Of a stretch of DNA of 64,000 nt, positions 34,860 to 48,850 are shown in pieces. Origin of the DNA: Sphagnum compactum (taxonomy: Eukaryota; Bryophyta; Sphagnopsida; Sphagnales). The notes under the pieces are model-generated. The model did not search any database, was not told the DNA's origin, and saw nothing but the letters and a program-made list of their open reading frames with translations. The stretch's first letter is position 1, and the number at the start of each line of letters is the position of its first letter. The position numbers and the translations under genes are program-made. The stretch covers positions 6,758,001 to 6,822,000 of the forward strand of contig OZ234500.1 of NCBI GenBank assembly GCA_965153455.1, read 5' to 3'.

Positions 34860-35900
34860 TTCAATTGATTAACATGGTTCATCAACGGTTTTGCAACAAA
34901 ATTGTTTGATTTATTGTCAAAGATTTTGCTGATTAGTTTCTCAAAACATTGTCAACTATGGATGGCTTTTGCATTTTTTAATTGTTATTTATTTGTATTT
35001 TTATGCCCTCTTTGACAAAATATTTGCAATTTTGTTATGAATATGTATTATAAATACTTATGATTTTAGTAGTAGATTTATAATTATTTTTTAATGATTA
35101 TTCAACACAACACGTCATCAATTTTACATGTTCAATTTTTTATTTATTTATTGTCAAATATTGTGATCATTAGTTTATCAAAACACCATCAACTATGCAT
35201 GATTTTTGCATGGCTTTTTTGACATTATTCATTTGTATTTTCATGCCCTCTTTGACAAAGTATTTGCAATTTTGTTGTGAATATAAATTAGGAATACTTA
35301 TGAATTTATTAACATATTTATCATTATTTTTTAATGATTATTCAACATGGTACGTCATTAATTTTGCAACAAAATTGTTTCAATTTGTTATCAAAGATTT
35401 ATGATGAATTGTTTATCAAAACACTATTAATTATGCATCACTTTTGCAACACAATTTATTGGTATTTTCATGTAGGCTCTTTGACAAAACATTTGCAATT
35501 TTCTTATGAGTGTATATTGGGAATACTTATGATTTTACTAACAAGTTTATGATAATTTATGAATCATTTTTCAACATGGTTTGTCATTAATTTTGCAACA
35601 AAAGTTAGTGGTGATTTGTTTATCAAAACACTATTACTTGTGCATGACTAATGCATGGCCTTTTTGACACTATTTATTGGTAATTCTTTGCCATCTATGT
35701 TTAAACATTTGCAATTTTGTAGTGCTCAAAATTAAAATATGATTTTATTGTTTGTTCAACATGCTTCATCATTGGTTTTGCAACAAAAACTTTTTAATTT
35801 ATTATCAAAGATTGTGATGGTCTTTTATCACACCATTAATAATTATGCACAACACATACGTGGCCTTTTTGACAATTTGTTTTTTGGTTTTTGTCAATTG
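34860..35900 (+). repeat. Imperfect tandem array, five ~205-238 bp units
   Basis: The anchor 'tcaaaacac/tt' with following '.tcaactatg.atg' occurs at 34941, 35178, 35416, 35623 and (altered) 35828, so periods are 237, 238, 207 and 205 bases. Units share 'tctttgacaaa.tatttgcaattttgtt', 'aatacttatga' and 'tttgcaacaaaa'. The copies are well diverged. No coding role is seen; the short frames are by-products of the repeat. Confidence 0.75.
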
Positions 35901-35949
35901 TCTTTTGTTTTTTTAGTTTCAAATTTCTTATTAGTAATTTTTGCGTTGA

Positions 35950-36880
35950 GAGTTTTTAATGATTAGTGCAATAGTATATATGAAGAAAAATATTATACTA
36001 TTTGAACCTAATCTAATTGAGCAAAACCTGTTGTAAACAAATAGATAGGATATTCAATAAGAAATAACATTGAAGTTACATTACCCCAATAACTAAATTC
36101 AAACTTACCTGCAATTTAGGTTTAAAATGTGCAAAATATTTATTTGCAAAAGTTCAACTTCTTGTAGTTGACCTAAATAAACTAATATCTGCATTGCTAA
36201 TAAAAGAGAATCAAAACCATCAACCATGTAATTGAGTGCATAATCGGTAGATCCATGTTAACAATTGTAGAATCAAATCATGTTATTTAGTTCTATAATA
36301 TGAAATCAAAACTTGTCATAACATTTCCACCCATAGCAGGAAAATTGCCTATACATATTATTTTGGATGAACTTGGATTTAAACTATATCTCCATGCCCC
36401 ATAAAGTTGTAGGGACAAACTCACCAAATTTTGTAATCAAAACACATTTATGACCTAAAATTTATGAACTTTGTTGAATCTATTAGACACTAAGCACTAA
36501 TAGGGAAAAAAAGGGAACCTATGCATTGATAGTTGTGGCAAGCCATATAGTCCATTATTCAAATCCCATAGACAACTACTATGATGACATTAATTATCAA
36601 ACAACATCCTAGATCCAACACCAATACACAATTTTGGAACTAGATATTGACATACAATGTCCACCATGATCAACAAACTATAGAAATGATTAATGGATTT
36701 CTCTTCTACTTTGTAAGAGGTATTTTTTGTATTCGAATTTTAACTTCCATTACTAACTCCACTACATTTGCCATGAGAATGCACTATTTTTGCAATCAAT
36801 GTAAATTAAAGCTACAACATTCAGTTTAAAATGAATGGGCAATGTTGTATTCCTTAGTATTGAGCCATTGCATATGGTGC
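35950..36880. other. AT-rich intergenic DNA
   Basis: I see no gene, repeat or RNA here. Confidence 0.5.
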
Positions 36881-36914
36881 AAAAAATTGTGTTGCTAAGT
36901 TGGGATGCAATTCC

Positions 36915-37641
36915 ATTTGGCAACCTCACGAAAAAGTAAGAAGTGACAATATCAGCAGAATGGTTGTGGACTATGTCATGCCTTATGACATGACCATGTC
37001 AATGGAGCTTTGGCTAAAGCAATACCTCCTCATTTGTTCCACTTGCATTCAATTGTGAAAGGTGCAGCCCATGCACCATGTTTGTTGATGATGGCCCCCT
37101 CACATCCAAGAATACTTTTATCAAGGTTAGGTATCCCTAACATTGTTTTTAACTCGGTTTTTTATTTGAGATTTAAATATATGATGTTGCATTGGCAAGA
37201 GGATTTGTACTACTATGGATGCTAGAGTAAGGGAACATATTGTAAGATCAACCATCATTAGAGGCATTTGAGCCAATTTAATTTCAGTATCTACACAAGT
37301 GCAAAAATTCTAACAGTTAAAAAATCCTAATTCACGACTGTTGAAAAGTACCACCATGTGGATGGAGGTTTCATTCATGAAAAATGATGGTTTTACACAC
37401 TTGTATCAAGCAATGTTGACAATGCACAATAGGTTGATGTTAGGTTATCCAATTTACTTGTAAACACAAAATCATTACACACACCACCTAGAGTGTGAGG
37501 TTGTGTGTCATATACCTCCAATTCAAAATCTACAATCTCATTCACACCACGCTTGAGCTCCTTTGCTAACACTTCAATTTGAAACCACCTTCCATGTTTG
37601 CTAATAAACTTCTGAATAAACAATCCTTGTAAGAATACCAC
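36915..37641 (-). pseudogene. Aspartyl aminopeptidase (M18) pseudogene fragment
   Basis: The frame 37393-37641 contains NEIVDFELEVYDTQP, then GGVCNDFVFTSKLDNL. This is the conserved M18 block D-F-E-L-x-x-x-D-T-Q-P...EFIFSxRLDNL, with Cys-to-Tyr and Glu-to-Asp changes. Past a frame break, SIHMVVLFNSRELG matches the next block, where enzymes have a metal-binding Asp-His-Glu-Glu; here it is Asn-Ser-Arg-Glu. Further on NMVHGLH corresponds to the D-M-A-H-x-x-H block, and FREVA appears at the left end. Frameshifts, stops and lost metal ligands make it inactive. No introns are seen between blocks, which suggests a processed copy, though the upstream half is missing. Confidence 0.7.
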
Positions 37642-40600
37642 TAGACCTTGTTAACCACAAAAATCTAACCACATGATTTGATAGCATCACAACATTGAAC
37701 TAATTAGTGATGGGAGGTTCTAAAAAGATATTAGCAATATTGTACTTTTAAATCAAGGAAAAAATAGACTTATGAATATCCAACACCATTTGTATAAAAA
37801 AAAAGGTACGCACATCAAAATGTTTCAAAAACAAGCGATAAAGTGCCAAGCTTTAACTAGCTCCAATGCAGCACATGTCAACTACCACCAAAAGGGTTTT
37901 CATTTCAATGATGAGTTGACAATCTTCAATACTCAATTTGTTTTTTTAGATGGGCAGCTATTATGGAAGAGCTACGTAATTCATGGAATAATTCACTTTG
38001 ATAAACACAACAAAGGTATGATCTCATATATATGTAAAGTTAGAAATAAGTCATTATGCATTAGTATATTTTCCTTACAACCAAAACATCGCCAAATGCA
38101 AATTAACATTAAAGACTACCTTACTATATTTTCAAATGACATAAATAAATGATGATGATGATGATGATAGGATGGAGAATCTAAAAAGGAAGGAAGACAA
38201 ATACCAAAATGCTCCTCCAACTTGGTTTCCAACCTTTTAAAAAAAGTGAAGGAAACTACAAAAACACCTACAAAAGCCTAGTTGAAACTAATCAACCACT
38301 TTCACTTCATTAATGTTGAAAAACCTCTTGACCAATATTATAGTGTTCATCATAAAAATAACTTCCTTCCACAGAGGATTAAATAGAGATTATGCAAATG
38401 AAGCATACATGTTCATTCCATAATTAGTGGCAACTTATATGAAGTCAAGTCACCAACTTCAAGTTACCATTATCCCTTTCTCAATAGTAGCTTTAGAGTA
38501 GTCCTAGTTATCAATAATCCCAAGAAAGCCAATCATAGTTTGATGAGTTTTTTAGACTACAATCCAAGTATAGACTCTTTCAAGGTGTTTGCACACTATA
38601 GTGACTTACATGGATGTCACAATGGCAATTTTTCCTGTATTCCCTAAATACAAGAAAATAAAATAAAATAAAATTCATTGAAATAATAGAAAAAAAGACT
38701 CACTTATCTAAAACTATCATAATCAACTTTCTAAGAATGAAAAATTCAAATCAAACTCGTGGATAACCAATAAGCAATGGACTTTTGAATTTTGCCCACA
38801 CTTTTTGTCACACTTGCAAAACTCATGGATATGGACTTTTATTTTACACTATGTTAGTCTTATGTGTTTGAAACTTTGAGATATTTGATGAATTATGTTT
38901 AAAAAACTAAAGATCCATTGAATGAATGGAATGTAATTTTAATTTATTATGTTATGCACTTTTTTAAATCCCAAAAACAATAATTATTTTAAAAGGCCTT
39001 TTAAGCATTTTAAAAAATTATTAAAATAAATCTTTTGTGATATTTTTTATATGTCTTATAGCATCATGATTTGAAATTGGAAATGGAAAAAATATGTTAT
39101 TTTCAATATCATTTAAATATTCACATTTTAAGCTAGTTTTTAACTACACTAGGAAAGGATTTTGAAAAGGGACTTTAATCTGCCAAAATTGTGACACCCT
39201 AGTGTGCTTTCACCCTTTAGTTCAAAATCACAATGTTAACTTGTTGGATAGGTAGAAGGGTAATAACTAATGAACCTACAGAACCACTAATGACATTCGC
39301 CCCAAGTTTATAAACTTTTTGCACATTAGGTTTGATGATTTCAGCACCTTGTGTCACCTAACCATCTCCAATCATCACAACATTCTCACCCTTGTGAACA
39401 CAAAGGGATGTGTTAGCACATGGTCAATTAATATACCAAGATCGGAAAAAAAACCATTTGGTTATCATATAGGAGAAATGCAATTATTGTCACCAATATT
39501 TAGTAAGCCAAATTAAAGTTGTATGTAAAATGTCCCATGGAAAATTAAAGTCCAAAAAATCTAAAGGTATCAAAACTTAAATCTAAAAATTGCTTCACAC
39601 AATTCATACGAAAAACATTGAACATCTACCTATAACTGTTAATTGAAGTAACTAGACCCATGGATCATTTTCATTAATTAGAAATCATCTTCATAGTCAT
39701 TTCATGAAGACCATTCTTCGTCACCTAGATAGATTCTCCAACTCCTTTTTTTATACATCTTTCAAAAAAAGTTTTGACGTTTCCTATGGTTGCTTGTTTT
39801 ATTTCCTCATTAATTAGTTGAATGTCTCCCAAATTTTGTAGCTTGCAAGTAACAATACATTTTTGAAATATTCAACAACCCTAACAAGGCAAAAACCCAA
39901 AATTAGACACACAAAATTAAAAACAAAATTAAAAATTATTTACTGATTTTGAAGAGAAAGACCAATGTTCATCGCTTCCTAGTCGATGTTTTTTTCCATG
40001 ACATGCATGAGTGGTAATTAATTGTTACTTGTTCCAGGCAAGATTATTATCTGCAATTTCAACTTGAAAGGCAAGCTAACTTGCTTTTATGCAAAGATCA
40101 AGCTTCACCAACTTGGCCTTTGCTATTCCACGCTTCTTCTTTGTTTTTGTGCGACATTGATTCGCTTCAACATCGGCTCACGATCTCATGCACCTATAAT
40201 GCAAATGAAAACCTCAAAATTACCTTATAAAAACAAACATAAATCTACATTGCAGTAGCTACTACTAAGGGTAGTTATTACTTTGGCCGCAAGGTTGCTT
40301 ACAATTAAAGCCCACAACTAGCAAAATGTAAATAGAAAGTGAACAAAAAACCAGAAAGAAAGAAAGAGATTCTAAGGCTGATGACACACACATGCAATCA
40401 AAGAGTTCTTACAATTAAGAAAACTAAAACAAGGTTTAAATTTCTCCTAAGTCAAGATGACAAAGGAGAAAAACATTAGAGAAACAAAAAACCATGGTGA
40501 CCTAAAGACATGATAAGGAAATACAGTTAGAAACAAACTTGGAACCAATGTAATATAACCATTAGATTAAATTGTAAAAACAAACTTGGAACCAACATAA

Positions 40601-43600
40601 ATTCAACTATTGATTATGGTAAAGACAGACCTTTGAAATCCTTGTGTAGTTTCTCAAGAATGTGATTTGCCACCTTGGAGTGGCATTGTATTGTCCACTT
40701 GACATGGACCTAGTAGGTACATCATATGGTTAATGCTCGAATATGTGCATCAAATGCTTTCTATTGGCTCCCACGTGGCAACCCGCAATCATCCAACTCC
40801 AGAGATGGACTAGATGGTTTCTTGCCTTTGTGTTTTGGTGTTCCCATGATTTGGATGCACACACAAATAAAAGAAAAATAGAAAGAAAACACCACATAAA
40901 AGAAAAATAGAAAGAAAATTAAAACAAAATGCAAAATGCAAGTTACCAAGGTTTCACACAAAACTCTCAACAAGGATGTTCAAACAAGGATCCTTGAACA
41001 AGAATGGACCTTAATTATTTCTGGGGGAACATATGAAAGGAGGGAAAACAAGAGGACATCATGAGGGGAAATGAAAAACCAAAAAATAATTTGCAATAAA
41101 TTCTAGTGTTTATTTCAAAAATGATTTTTCTTGGATCATAATTAAATATAGTTGAGGAGTAATGTTAAAAAACAAAGCAATGATATGTGGAGGACATTAC
41201 ATAGAACAAAATTTGAAACATAACACGAATGAGGAGATTTTATTGTTTGGTTTAATTGTAGTTAGCACTAAGTTCAATGGAGTGATATGTGCATTATTCC
41301 ATCACCAATGAACATGGCATAAAATCTCCATTAGTAATGATTCATAAATGGGCATTTAGGCTACATGGTCACTTTGACATAGTTGTTGCTATACAATTTT
41401 AGAATTGTTTACTCCAACAACTGGGTGTGCAAGAGTGTGCACCCTAGAACAAAGATTACCACATACAAACTAAATTAGTTCGTGAATACAAGTTTCACAA
41501 AAAATTCAAGTCTAAATTGACACAATAAATCTTTGTAGAAAACTGATGGAACCTTAAATTATTATAGAATATATAAACATTTTTGCAAGAAAAAAGATAC
41601 CTCAATAGTAGTTGTTTTCACAGTTTTTTTTTGTATTGACTAAACATCTTAAATTATTTAAGAAATCCATTCGCATATTTCCAGCCTCATGGACCATTAC
41701 AATTATTGCACATCCCCATAAAAAAACTAAAATAAACAAGCTTATTGACTAACTTTGACGATTGAAATATTTCCATTTTAGACTATCACCTCTTAAACAA
41801 TAGAACTTGGAAAAAAACCAACTAATCTTTTTCCTAATTAATGGATTGAAGTCAATGACTTGTGAACCAGGTTTAGTAATAAAAAACTTACTTTTATTGT
41901 TTGCTTTGAGTCTCCACACCTACTGGACCATGACTCCAAGTGCATTGCTTGCTTTGAGTCTTCCCACCTACAAGACCATGACTCTTATGGTGTTCATTCA
42001 TGGCTCCAAGTGCAAATTAAGAAAGGAGACAACGTTCTGCCAAGATGTATTTAATTTTGATTTGTAAACATAACTCTACCAATGAAACACACAACATCTT
42101 TGGCAATTACAAAAATATCCCTCCACATATTACTCAAAACCATCAAAATGGAAGGGGCACATCAACAACATAATCAATGTTTTGCAAAGGACTTCCAATT
42201 GAATCGAAGGCTGCATTATGAACACATAATGGCAACAAAAAGGCTAATTAACCTCAGATGCATAAGAAGAAAAACACATTTTCTACACATAAAAATGGTG
42301 TTTTGGAAAGCATATGTTTTTTTCAAAGAAGCTTTGGAGCTACAACCTTAAAATAAAGTTTCTCATGATGGAATAATAGTATGGAAGATCAAGATTCACA
42401 AAAATTGTAGATTACAAGAAGAAGATCACAAGTTTCAAGAAAAGTGTGTTTTAAAAAAAAATTCATATTAGCATGTAGGAACAAATCAGTTGCTTCCACC
42501 ATGCCAAAACCTTTTTCTTTTTTTGACTGCGGCTTCTTCTACATGAAGTGAGGAACTTGAGCACCTTGATTCTGCATGGAAACCAAAAAACAGAAAATGA
42601 CATTAAGATCCAAGAAATGAGAAAAAGAAGAAAATGTTGTAAAAAACAAAGTTATCAATTGATGGCATTCAATTTCATTGTCCCCTTCCTTTTCTCCTAA
42701 TTCTAAATTCGACATGCTTCTTTTTCCTTTGAAAACTTTTTTATTATGTGTGTGGTGAGGAAAAGTGTCAAATATATGATCTAATTGTTACTTAGTTTTT
42801 CTGATTGGCCCATCATGAAGATTCATCCAGGTGGTTTCCTATTAGTAGTCCCCCACCTATTTCTTATCCCCATTTTAGTTTTATGGGTAAGGTTGCAAAA
42901 TAGTACATATTTCAACTTGGATATGAAAAATATGTTCACAAGGTCACTATCGAAAATGATCTAAAACATCATGGGAATGTTAAGATAAGCCTATATTATA
43001 TTTAGCTCTAAAAAAACAATAACAACATAAAAATACTAAGCATGTCAAAATCACAAAGTGCATTTTTAAAGAAAATGACCCTTCATGTTTAACCTTATAT
43101 CTTTGTTTTTGCTCATTTTTAGTGATATAAAATGTTATGGGTGCACCAAGTTAAAATTTACATTACTTATTTGAGTTCCAAAGGTAAACGAATAACACAT
43201 AAAAATTATGAAGTAGATGAATGTGTTGAATCTTAAAGTGTGAATTACACTGATGATTAAACATTAACCCCGTTTAATTTTGACAACCATATCTTTCTCA
43301 TTTTGTGTCCTTCTTTAACAATTTAAAGGGTTGTGGGTGCACCAAGTCAAGGTTTAAAAAAACCTTTTGCTTATTGTGATTTCTTCTAGCACTTTTCCAA
43401 ATGTCTCACAAAATATTGTTCCACAAAAACCACACATCATGCACCACAAATATCAATTTTATGTGAATTTTCTTGCTTGATTGTTTTTGGTTTTGCAATT
43501 GTGATCATTAACATGTACTATTTAGTTTTACATAAAATTTTGGTTTGAATCTTGAAGCTCTTAAGCTTAATCAATACCAACCTTCTATTCATTAAATTTG

Positions 43601-44670
43601 ATTGAAAATTCATTTATTGTGAATTTTCTTTTCAACCAAATATTCAACAACATCATACCTTCTTATTTGTTTTTTAGTAATTCAAATTTGAACTAGTTGC
43701 AACCAAGTCACATAACTGCAACACTTTAGTTATTGAACATAGGCAATTGGATACAACTTTTGACTTTTATACTTGATTCACACAAATCGATCACTGAGTT
43801 CCATAACATGATTTTCACAACATAACCCCATTGGTTTACAAGTTTATTTTCACACAAAAATAACTCTAAATAACAGTTATTTAATTCACATTTTCATTAT
43901 CCAAAATTTCCCTTCAATTACCACAACAAAAGTTACTCATTCCTACAATACACAAAACATGCAAAATGAATTCTAAAAGTTAAACATGATAAATTGTTGT
44001 AACCTCCTAATAAACATGAATTGCAACCTCAAAATTAAATACTTGTACATTTGATGTCACATCCCTAGATTGCCAATGTTCATTTAGTTATACCTAATTT
44101 TCATGTACTTAAACTTCTTTCATGGACAATGCAACTTACACACATTGCATTAGAAGCATAAAACAAATTGCAATTGCTTAAACTAAAAAAGCTAAAAACC
44201 ATTGACATCAATATGTTAATTGAACTTAATTGCACACTCATTGAGAACATAGTTTAGAATGAAATTCATGAAAATCATATTACATTATTTCATGAAAAGA
44301 AATTTGTGCCAACACAAACATAAACTTAAAAATGAAAGTTTGTGAACCTCCTTATGCCTTTGGGGCATCTTCAAGCAAAGGTACATTATACGCAAGACTA
44401 ATTTTGTAGTTTTTTAAAAGAATCAAATCGAACTTTGGGGCATACAAATTGATGTCATGTTCTAACAATTTAAAAAAAAATTATAACTATAATTATAACT
44501 ATACATAAGCTTTGGAACCAAAAGTTTCACCTAAAAATTAAAACTAGTCAACATTGATTTAAACCTTCACACTTGCACCTTAAGTTGGTGGGCTTAAGTG
44601 GTTTAAGTTCCTAACTTAGGCTAAGTGACTTAGATTATGTGTCTAACAATACTCTCAAAATACGTATATT
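37642..44670. other. AT-rich intergenic DNA without a recognised gene
   Basis: This stretch holds scattered short frames (for example at 37772-38152, 39319-39516, 41807-42351), none recognisable. A (gat)n run lies at about 38150-38169. A/T runs are frequent. Old transposon debris is likely but cannot be named by eye. Confidence 0.45.
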
Positions 44671-44677
44671 TTGAACA

Positions 44678-45887
44678 TGTAACCTGTCGCAACCCCACTT
44701 TGAAAGAGTGTGAGGATGACACTCACACTCCCGAAATGGGGACTTGGGAGTCCTCCGGGACTCCCGAAAACTCAGAGTTCAATTGCAAGGGTCAAAACAC
44801 CTCGTCTTGAGGTGTTCTTTATACCGTTGGAAAGGTCTTGAAGTGTAGATGTCGAAAATGGCCTCTCATGACTCTCATGAGCCATTCGGGCATCTACAGC
44901 ACAAGTTATGGACGAAAGAAGGGTCGGGAGTCAAACTGACAATTTGACTCCCGACCACTAAAAGTCGGTAATTGACCCGACCCCGGTGTGTGTAGGTAGA
45001 GTGTGATACACCGTTGGAAAGCTCTTGAGGAGAGCTACAAGTTTGCTTTAGACCTCATCTCAATCGGAGGTCTAAGCAAGGAGTTATGAACTCCCAAAGT
45101 TTTGGGAGTCCAAATCGGGACAGTTTCGGGACTCCTCCTTGGGAGTCCCGGGAAAAAGAGCCATTTGGATGTAGGTGCCGCGGAGTAACATAGAGAATAT
45201 TATATGGGGGGAAGGTGGTGGCTTCCCTCGAGTTTGGGCCCTGGTGAGTCATGTGAGTCCAGGGTCGCCCGTGGCTTGTCCTAGCACTAAAAGTGCTTCC
45301 GAATGTGAACTAACCAACTTGTTGGTTGGTTTAGTGCAGGTTCGAGTAACTAAGTAAAGCTTGTCCCTCGCCCTAATCTAATCCCGGAGCTTCAGCACAC
45401 CCCTCTACCCCTTTTAGTGTTGGAAGTTGGGAGCGTGCCCCAAGTTCCAAACAATTTCGCTGTTTGACTTCTTTGGAACCAACTTGGGTTTAACAAGGAA
45501 CTTGGGAGCGCGTCATAACCCCACATTCTTGTATCTTTCATCAAGATCTTTTCAATGAGATAAAGATCATTTGGGAGTGATTTGATTTTTGTCAAGTTAC
45601 CCTCTCAATATTTTGGGTTTTTGGGGAGTCCAAACTCCCAAAGTCTATTTGAGTTCAACCCAATTCTTGGGGTGTCCCAACTCTGAAAATCTATTTGATT
45701 TCAACCCAAGAACCATGGAGATGCCTTTGCTTGACTCCCAAAGTCTTCCCATTTCTTGTGAAAATTTGTTTCCTTCATTTTGTGTCTTAACATTGCTCCC
45801 AAACCCATATCTTGCAGTGCCTTAGCTTTGGTCATGAACTTAAGGCCAAGGTCATGATGAACAAACTACATTGCCAATTAAGTTACA
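44678..45887. repeat. LTR-like block, possible solo LTR
   Basis: About 1.2 kb of markedly GC-richer sequence with sharp borders against AT-rich flanks. Candidate ends are TGTAACC (44678) and AGTTACA (45887), an inverted pair. No matching 5-bp target duplication was found, so the ends are tentative. Inside are many 'gggagtc/gactccc' words, a perfect 14-bp-arm hairpin (44922-44956), and a diverged direct repeat 'accgttggaaag.tcttgagg/agtg' at 44823 and 45010. No protein domain is present and no second copy lies in the window. Confidence 0.45.
44922..44956. repeat. Perfect hairpin, 14-bp arms, 7-base loop
   Basis: Arms GGTCGGGAGTCAAA and TTTGACTCCCGACC around ctgacaa. It lies within the LTR-like block. 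As RNA it would form a strong stem-loop. Confidence 0.85.
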
Positions 45888-45904
45888 AGGTAATAACTTT
45901 CCTT

Positions 45905-46205
45905 TCATCAGTGTTTTTTTTATCTTTGGCGAATTTTCGAAACCTGGCGACAAAAAAAAAAGGGTTGGCAAATCCAACAAAGGGATTTTAAAGATTAAAA
46001 AAAAATCACCATATCTTGACTAAAAAAACTTAGAAGTCGCCAGATTTAGACAGGTTCCTGCAGGTCGCCAGAACTAGGCAGGACTCCAAAAAAGATCTAG
46101 TAGTCCACCAGGATAGTCGCCATTTACTGCTAATTAGTCTTGAGGATCCTAGCCAATGCACCTACTTGAGGAATTTGAAAAAAAAACACAGCCGTTCACA
46201 ATACA
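45905..46205 (+). repeat. Dispersed ~280-bp repeat, copy D
   Basis: Starts 'gtgttttttttatctttggc', then 'gaattttcg' and 'acctggcgac' with an A-run. Next are 'gtcgccagattt', 'gtcgccatttactg' and 'ttgaggatcctagccaatg'. It ends 'cctacttgaggaatttgaaa' with an A-run. It is closest to copy F at 61.67 kb, sharing 'gtcgccattta' and 'gagcctacttga.aaat'. Confidence 0.6.
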
Positions 46206-48840
46206 TTTACTTATATCTATTTGTAAAAAAAAAGCCCATGTCCATGCATGCCTCCTACCCAACTAAACATGTAGTCTCAGAACTTGCATTCACTGTCACA
46301 AATCCCCTGGAGTAGGCATGTTTAAAAATCATTTTGAATAATGACATGATGTAGGATTTATAAAAGGAACAATAATTAGGATACAAGATGGCTTCGATTA
46401 TGTATGGAATGTGATGCAAAACTTCAAATTCTAAAGTTCTAATTTGTACAACATTCAAGACTTTGGGTTTCATGAAGATTAGGGGTTTCAAGTGTTAAGA
46501 AATTGCTTAACAAAACTTTGAAATATAATGGATTTGCAGGTGGATATTTTGTTTTCATTTTGATTTTTTTGTGTTTGAGGTTTTGAATTTAAAGTGACTT
46601 GTTTGAAAAAAGTTGTGATATTGGGTGAAGCTGTTTGTATTCTATTGTTGGCAACTATTTTGCATCACCACTTTGTGGTGTGAAGATTGAGTGTTTGAAG
46701 GAAGTTATGGTGATCCAATAAGAGGAACAAGATGGTAATATCACATTTTAAGGTTGTGAAGAGGACAAGTTATATTTTCAAAAACAACATGAGAAAAAGA
46801 AAGAAATCAAAGCTAGTGGTGTAAAGATTTTCACATAAGCAATTATCAATAAAATTTGAATTATCTTAACCTTGTGATTTTAAGTTCATGTTATGTAGGG
46901 TGATTAAGTTTTTTCCTTTGCACTTGAATCGTTGACTCCAAAGGAATAGGTCACACAACATAGTCCTTCTCATAGTCTCCCAAGCATCTTACCATGATGT
47001 AAGGTCCAGATAGTCTAATGGAAGGTTTTTTTGGTTAAAAAATGAATTTTAGTTTTTTAAATGGGGAAGGGCAAGCTTAGAGGGGCTTCCAACGTTATTA
47101 TTATTATTTTCTTTTTTCTTGTTTTTGAATTTTGCAATGTACACAAAGTCATGAGCCATGACCATCCAAAAGAAAATTTAGCCAACCTTGGGTAATAAAC
47201 TATAAACCGGATATGAAAGTAAAAATTATAGGGATCCTCATATATTCTGGGCTAGCTTAGTGCTGAAATCTACTATAAAAATATGGTGATTTGGAAATTT
47301 TCTTCTTGAAATATGGTGAATTTAGGCCATTTTATTAATGGGAAAATCCTTTGAATAGGTCAAAACCATGTTTAGGTCAATACAAAGTGAAATTTCACCC
47401 AAAAAGAAAATTACTAATGTGAACTCCATCCTAGTCACCAATTTAACATTGCATGCCACCTAGGATGCGACCTAGATTTTCATTTAACACTGACTTAACA
47501 TCAAGTGTGAATGCACCATAAAGTCTATTAATTTTAAGAAAATAGGTTACGGGGCAGGGATATAACGTACCCATACCCAGCGGTTATATCTGGGTAAAAG
47601 GTATACCCACACAACACTGCTTTGAACCTGCCCTTCCCCTGGACACAAAATGTTCATATCATCAGTGTGAGACCAATTCAGACCATAACGACCCACCTCA
47701 CTTATGGGTGGATGGATCCAAAGCCAAACCAAGAGGATCATTGACAAGCTTCACTTGGCCAAACCAACCTAGCTACCAAAGACATTATTATCTCAACTCA
47801 ATCAGTGTGAAAGCTTATCTCACTCTGCTCACATATTCTTTTTGATAATGCGCTTCCAGCCAGCCAGTCAGTCAGTTCTGGTGATGCACCTTCATTCCAT
47901 CCAGACCTACAATCAAAGTGTTCTGCCAATTGCACACTTGGTGGAAAGGATTGGGACCCTTGTCATTTCACCAATAATGGTGGGTTGGCAGGCAACCCTG
48001 GTTAGAGTGTTTCCCCTTGTTCCTTCATTTCCACAACTCCCCCAAGGATGTTAGAGCTTCAATATTCCAAGCACCTTGCTTATCTTTGTAGGACAATTTG
48101 AGATAGGCTACAACTTATTAGTTGTGGATGAACCCCTACTGAGTTGAGGTCAGATTTTTCACCTTTATAACCTATCTTGTTGAGGACCTACCTGCTAATT
48201 AGTGTCGAAGTTTCCAATATATTATATTATAATACAAGCAATGCTAGTACTTTACCCTACGGTTAGTTTCATCATTTAATAGTCCATAAAATAGTAAAAT
48301 GAAATTTCAAAAAACATTATTGAAAAACATATTGAGGTCTGAAAACCATCATAATTATCATATACTACAATCTGAAATAATTTCACTCCTAGTATTAACA
48401 ATGTCATAGTAGATCATTAGAAAAATTTAAAAAATTCAAATTTTGAAAAAAAAAAGAATGAAGTTTTTGAAAAAGATAAAATGATTCATCTTGTCAATAT
48501 GGAAGCTGACCCTAGGCTAAGGTATAGGCTATGGTACAGAATAATTTCAGTGACGAGTAATTGGAACTGGTATATGAGAAATTTTTTGGAATCCTTTGTA
48601 TAATTGTCCATGGACCATTCCAAAAATAATTTTAGAAATAACTATCTCATTTTCAAGCTTAATTATTTCATTTTTTTCTTAATAATTACTTTTTTCCCTA
48701 TTAACTTTCTTAGTAATAATCTCCCACCTTTCTTAATAATTACTTCCATTTTAGGACTACCTCACTCTTTTTCCCTATGAAAAAAAAAAAAATGTGTTTT
48801 TTCATGTCCATGAAAAGTATATTAATTTAAATTAAATTTG
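46206..48840. other. Intergenic DNA upstream of phosphoglucomutase
   Basis: No recognised gene. A slightly GC-richer part at about 47.55-48.06 kb has a 70-codon plus frame (47842-48054) that I could not identify. Confidence 0.45.
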
Positions 48841-48850
48841 ACATTGACAA

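Noticed and set aside
34860-35900. CRISPR-like array
   Set aside because: The units are long, diverged and head to tail with no spacer structure, and this is a plant nuclear genome.
44673-45892. Target-site duplication for the LTR-like block
   Set aside because: The bases next to the candidate ends (gaaca and aggta) do not match, so no duplication is claimed.
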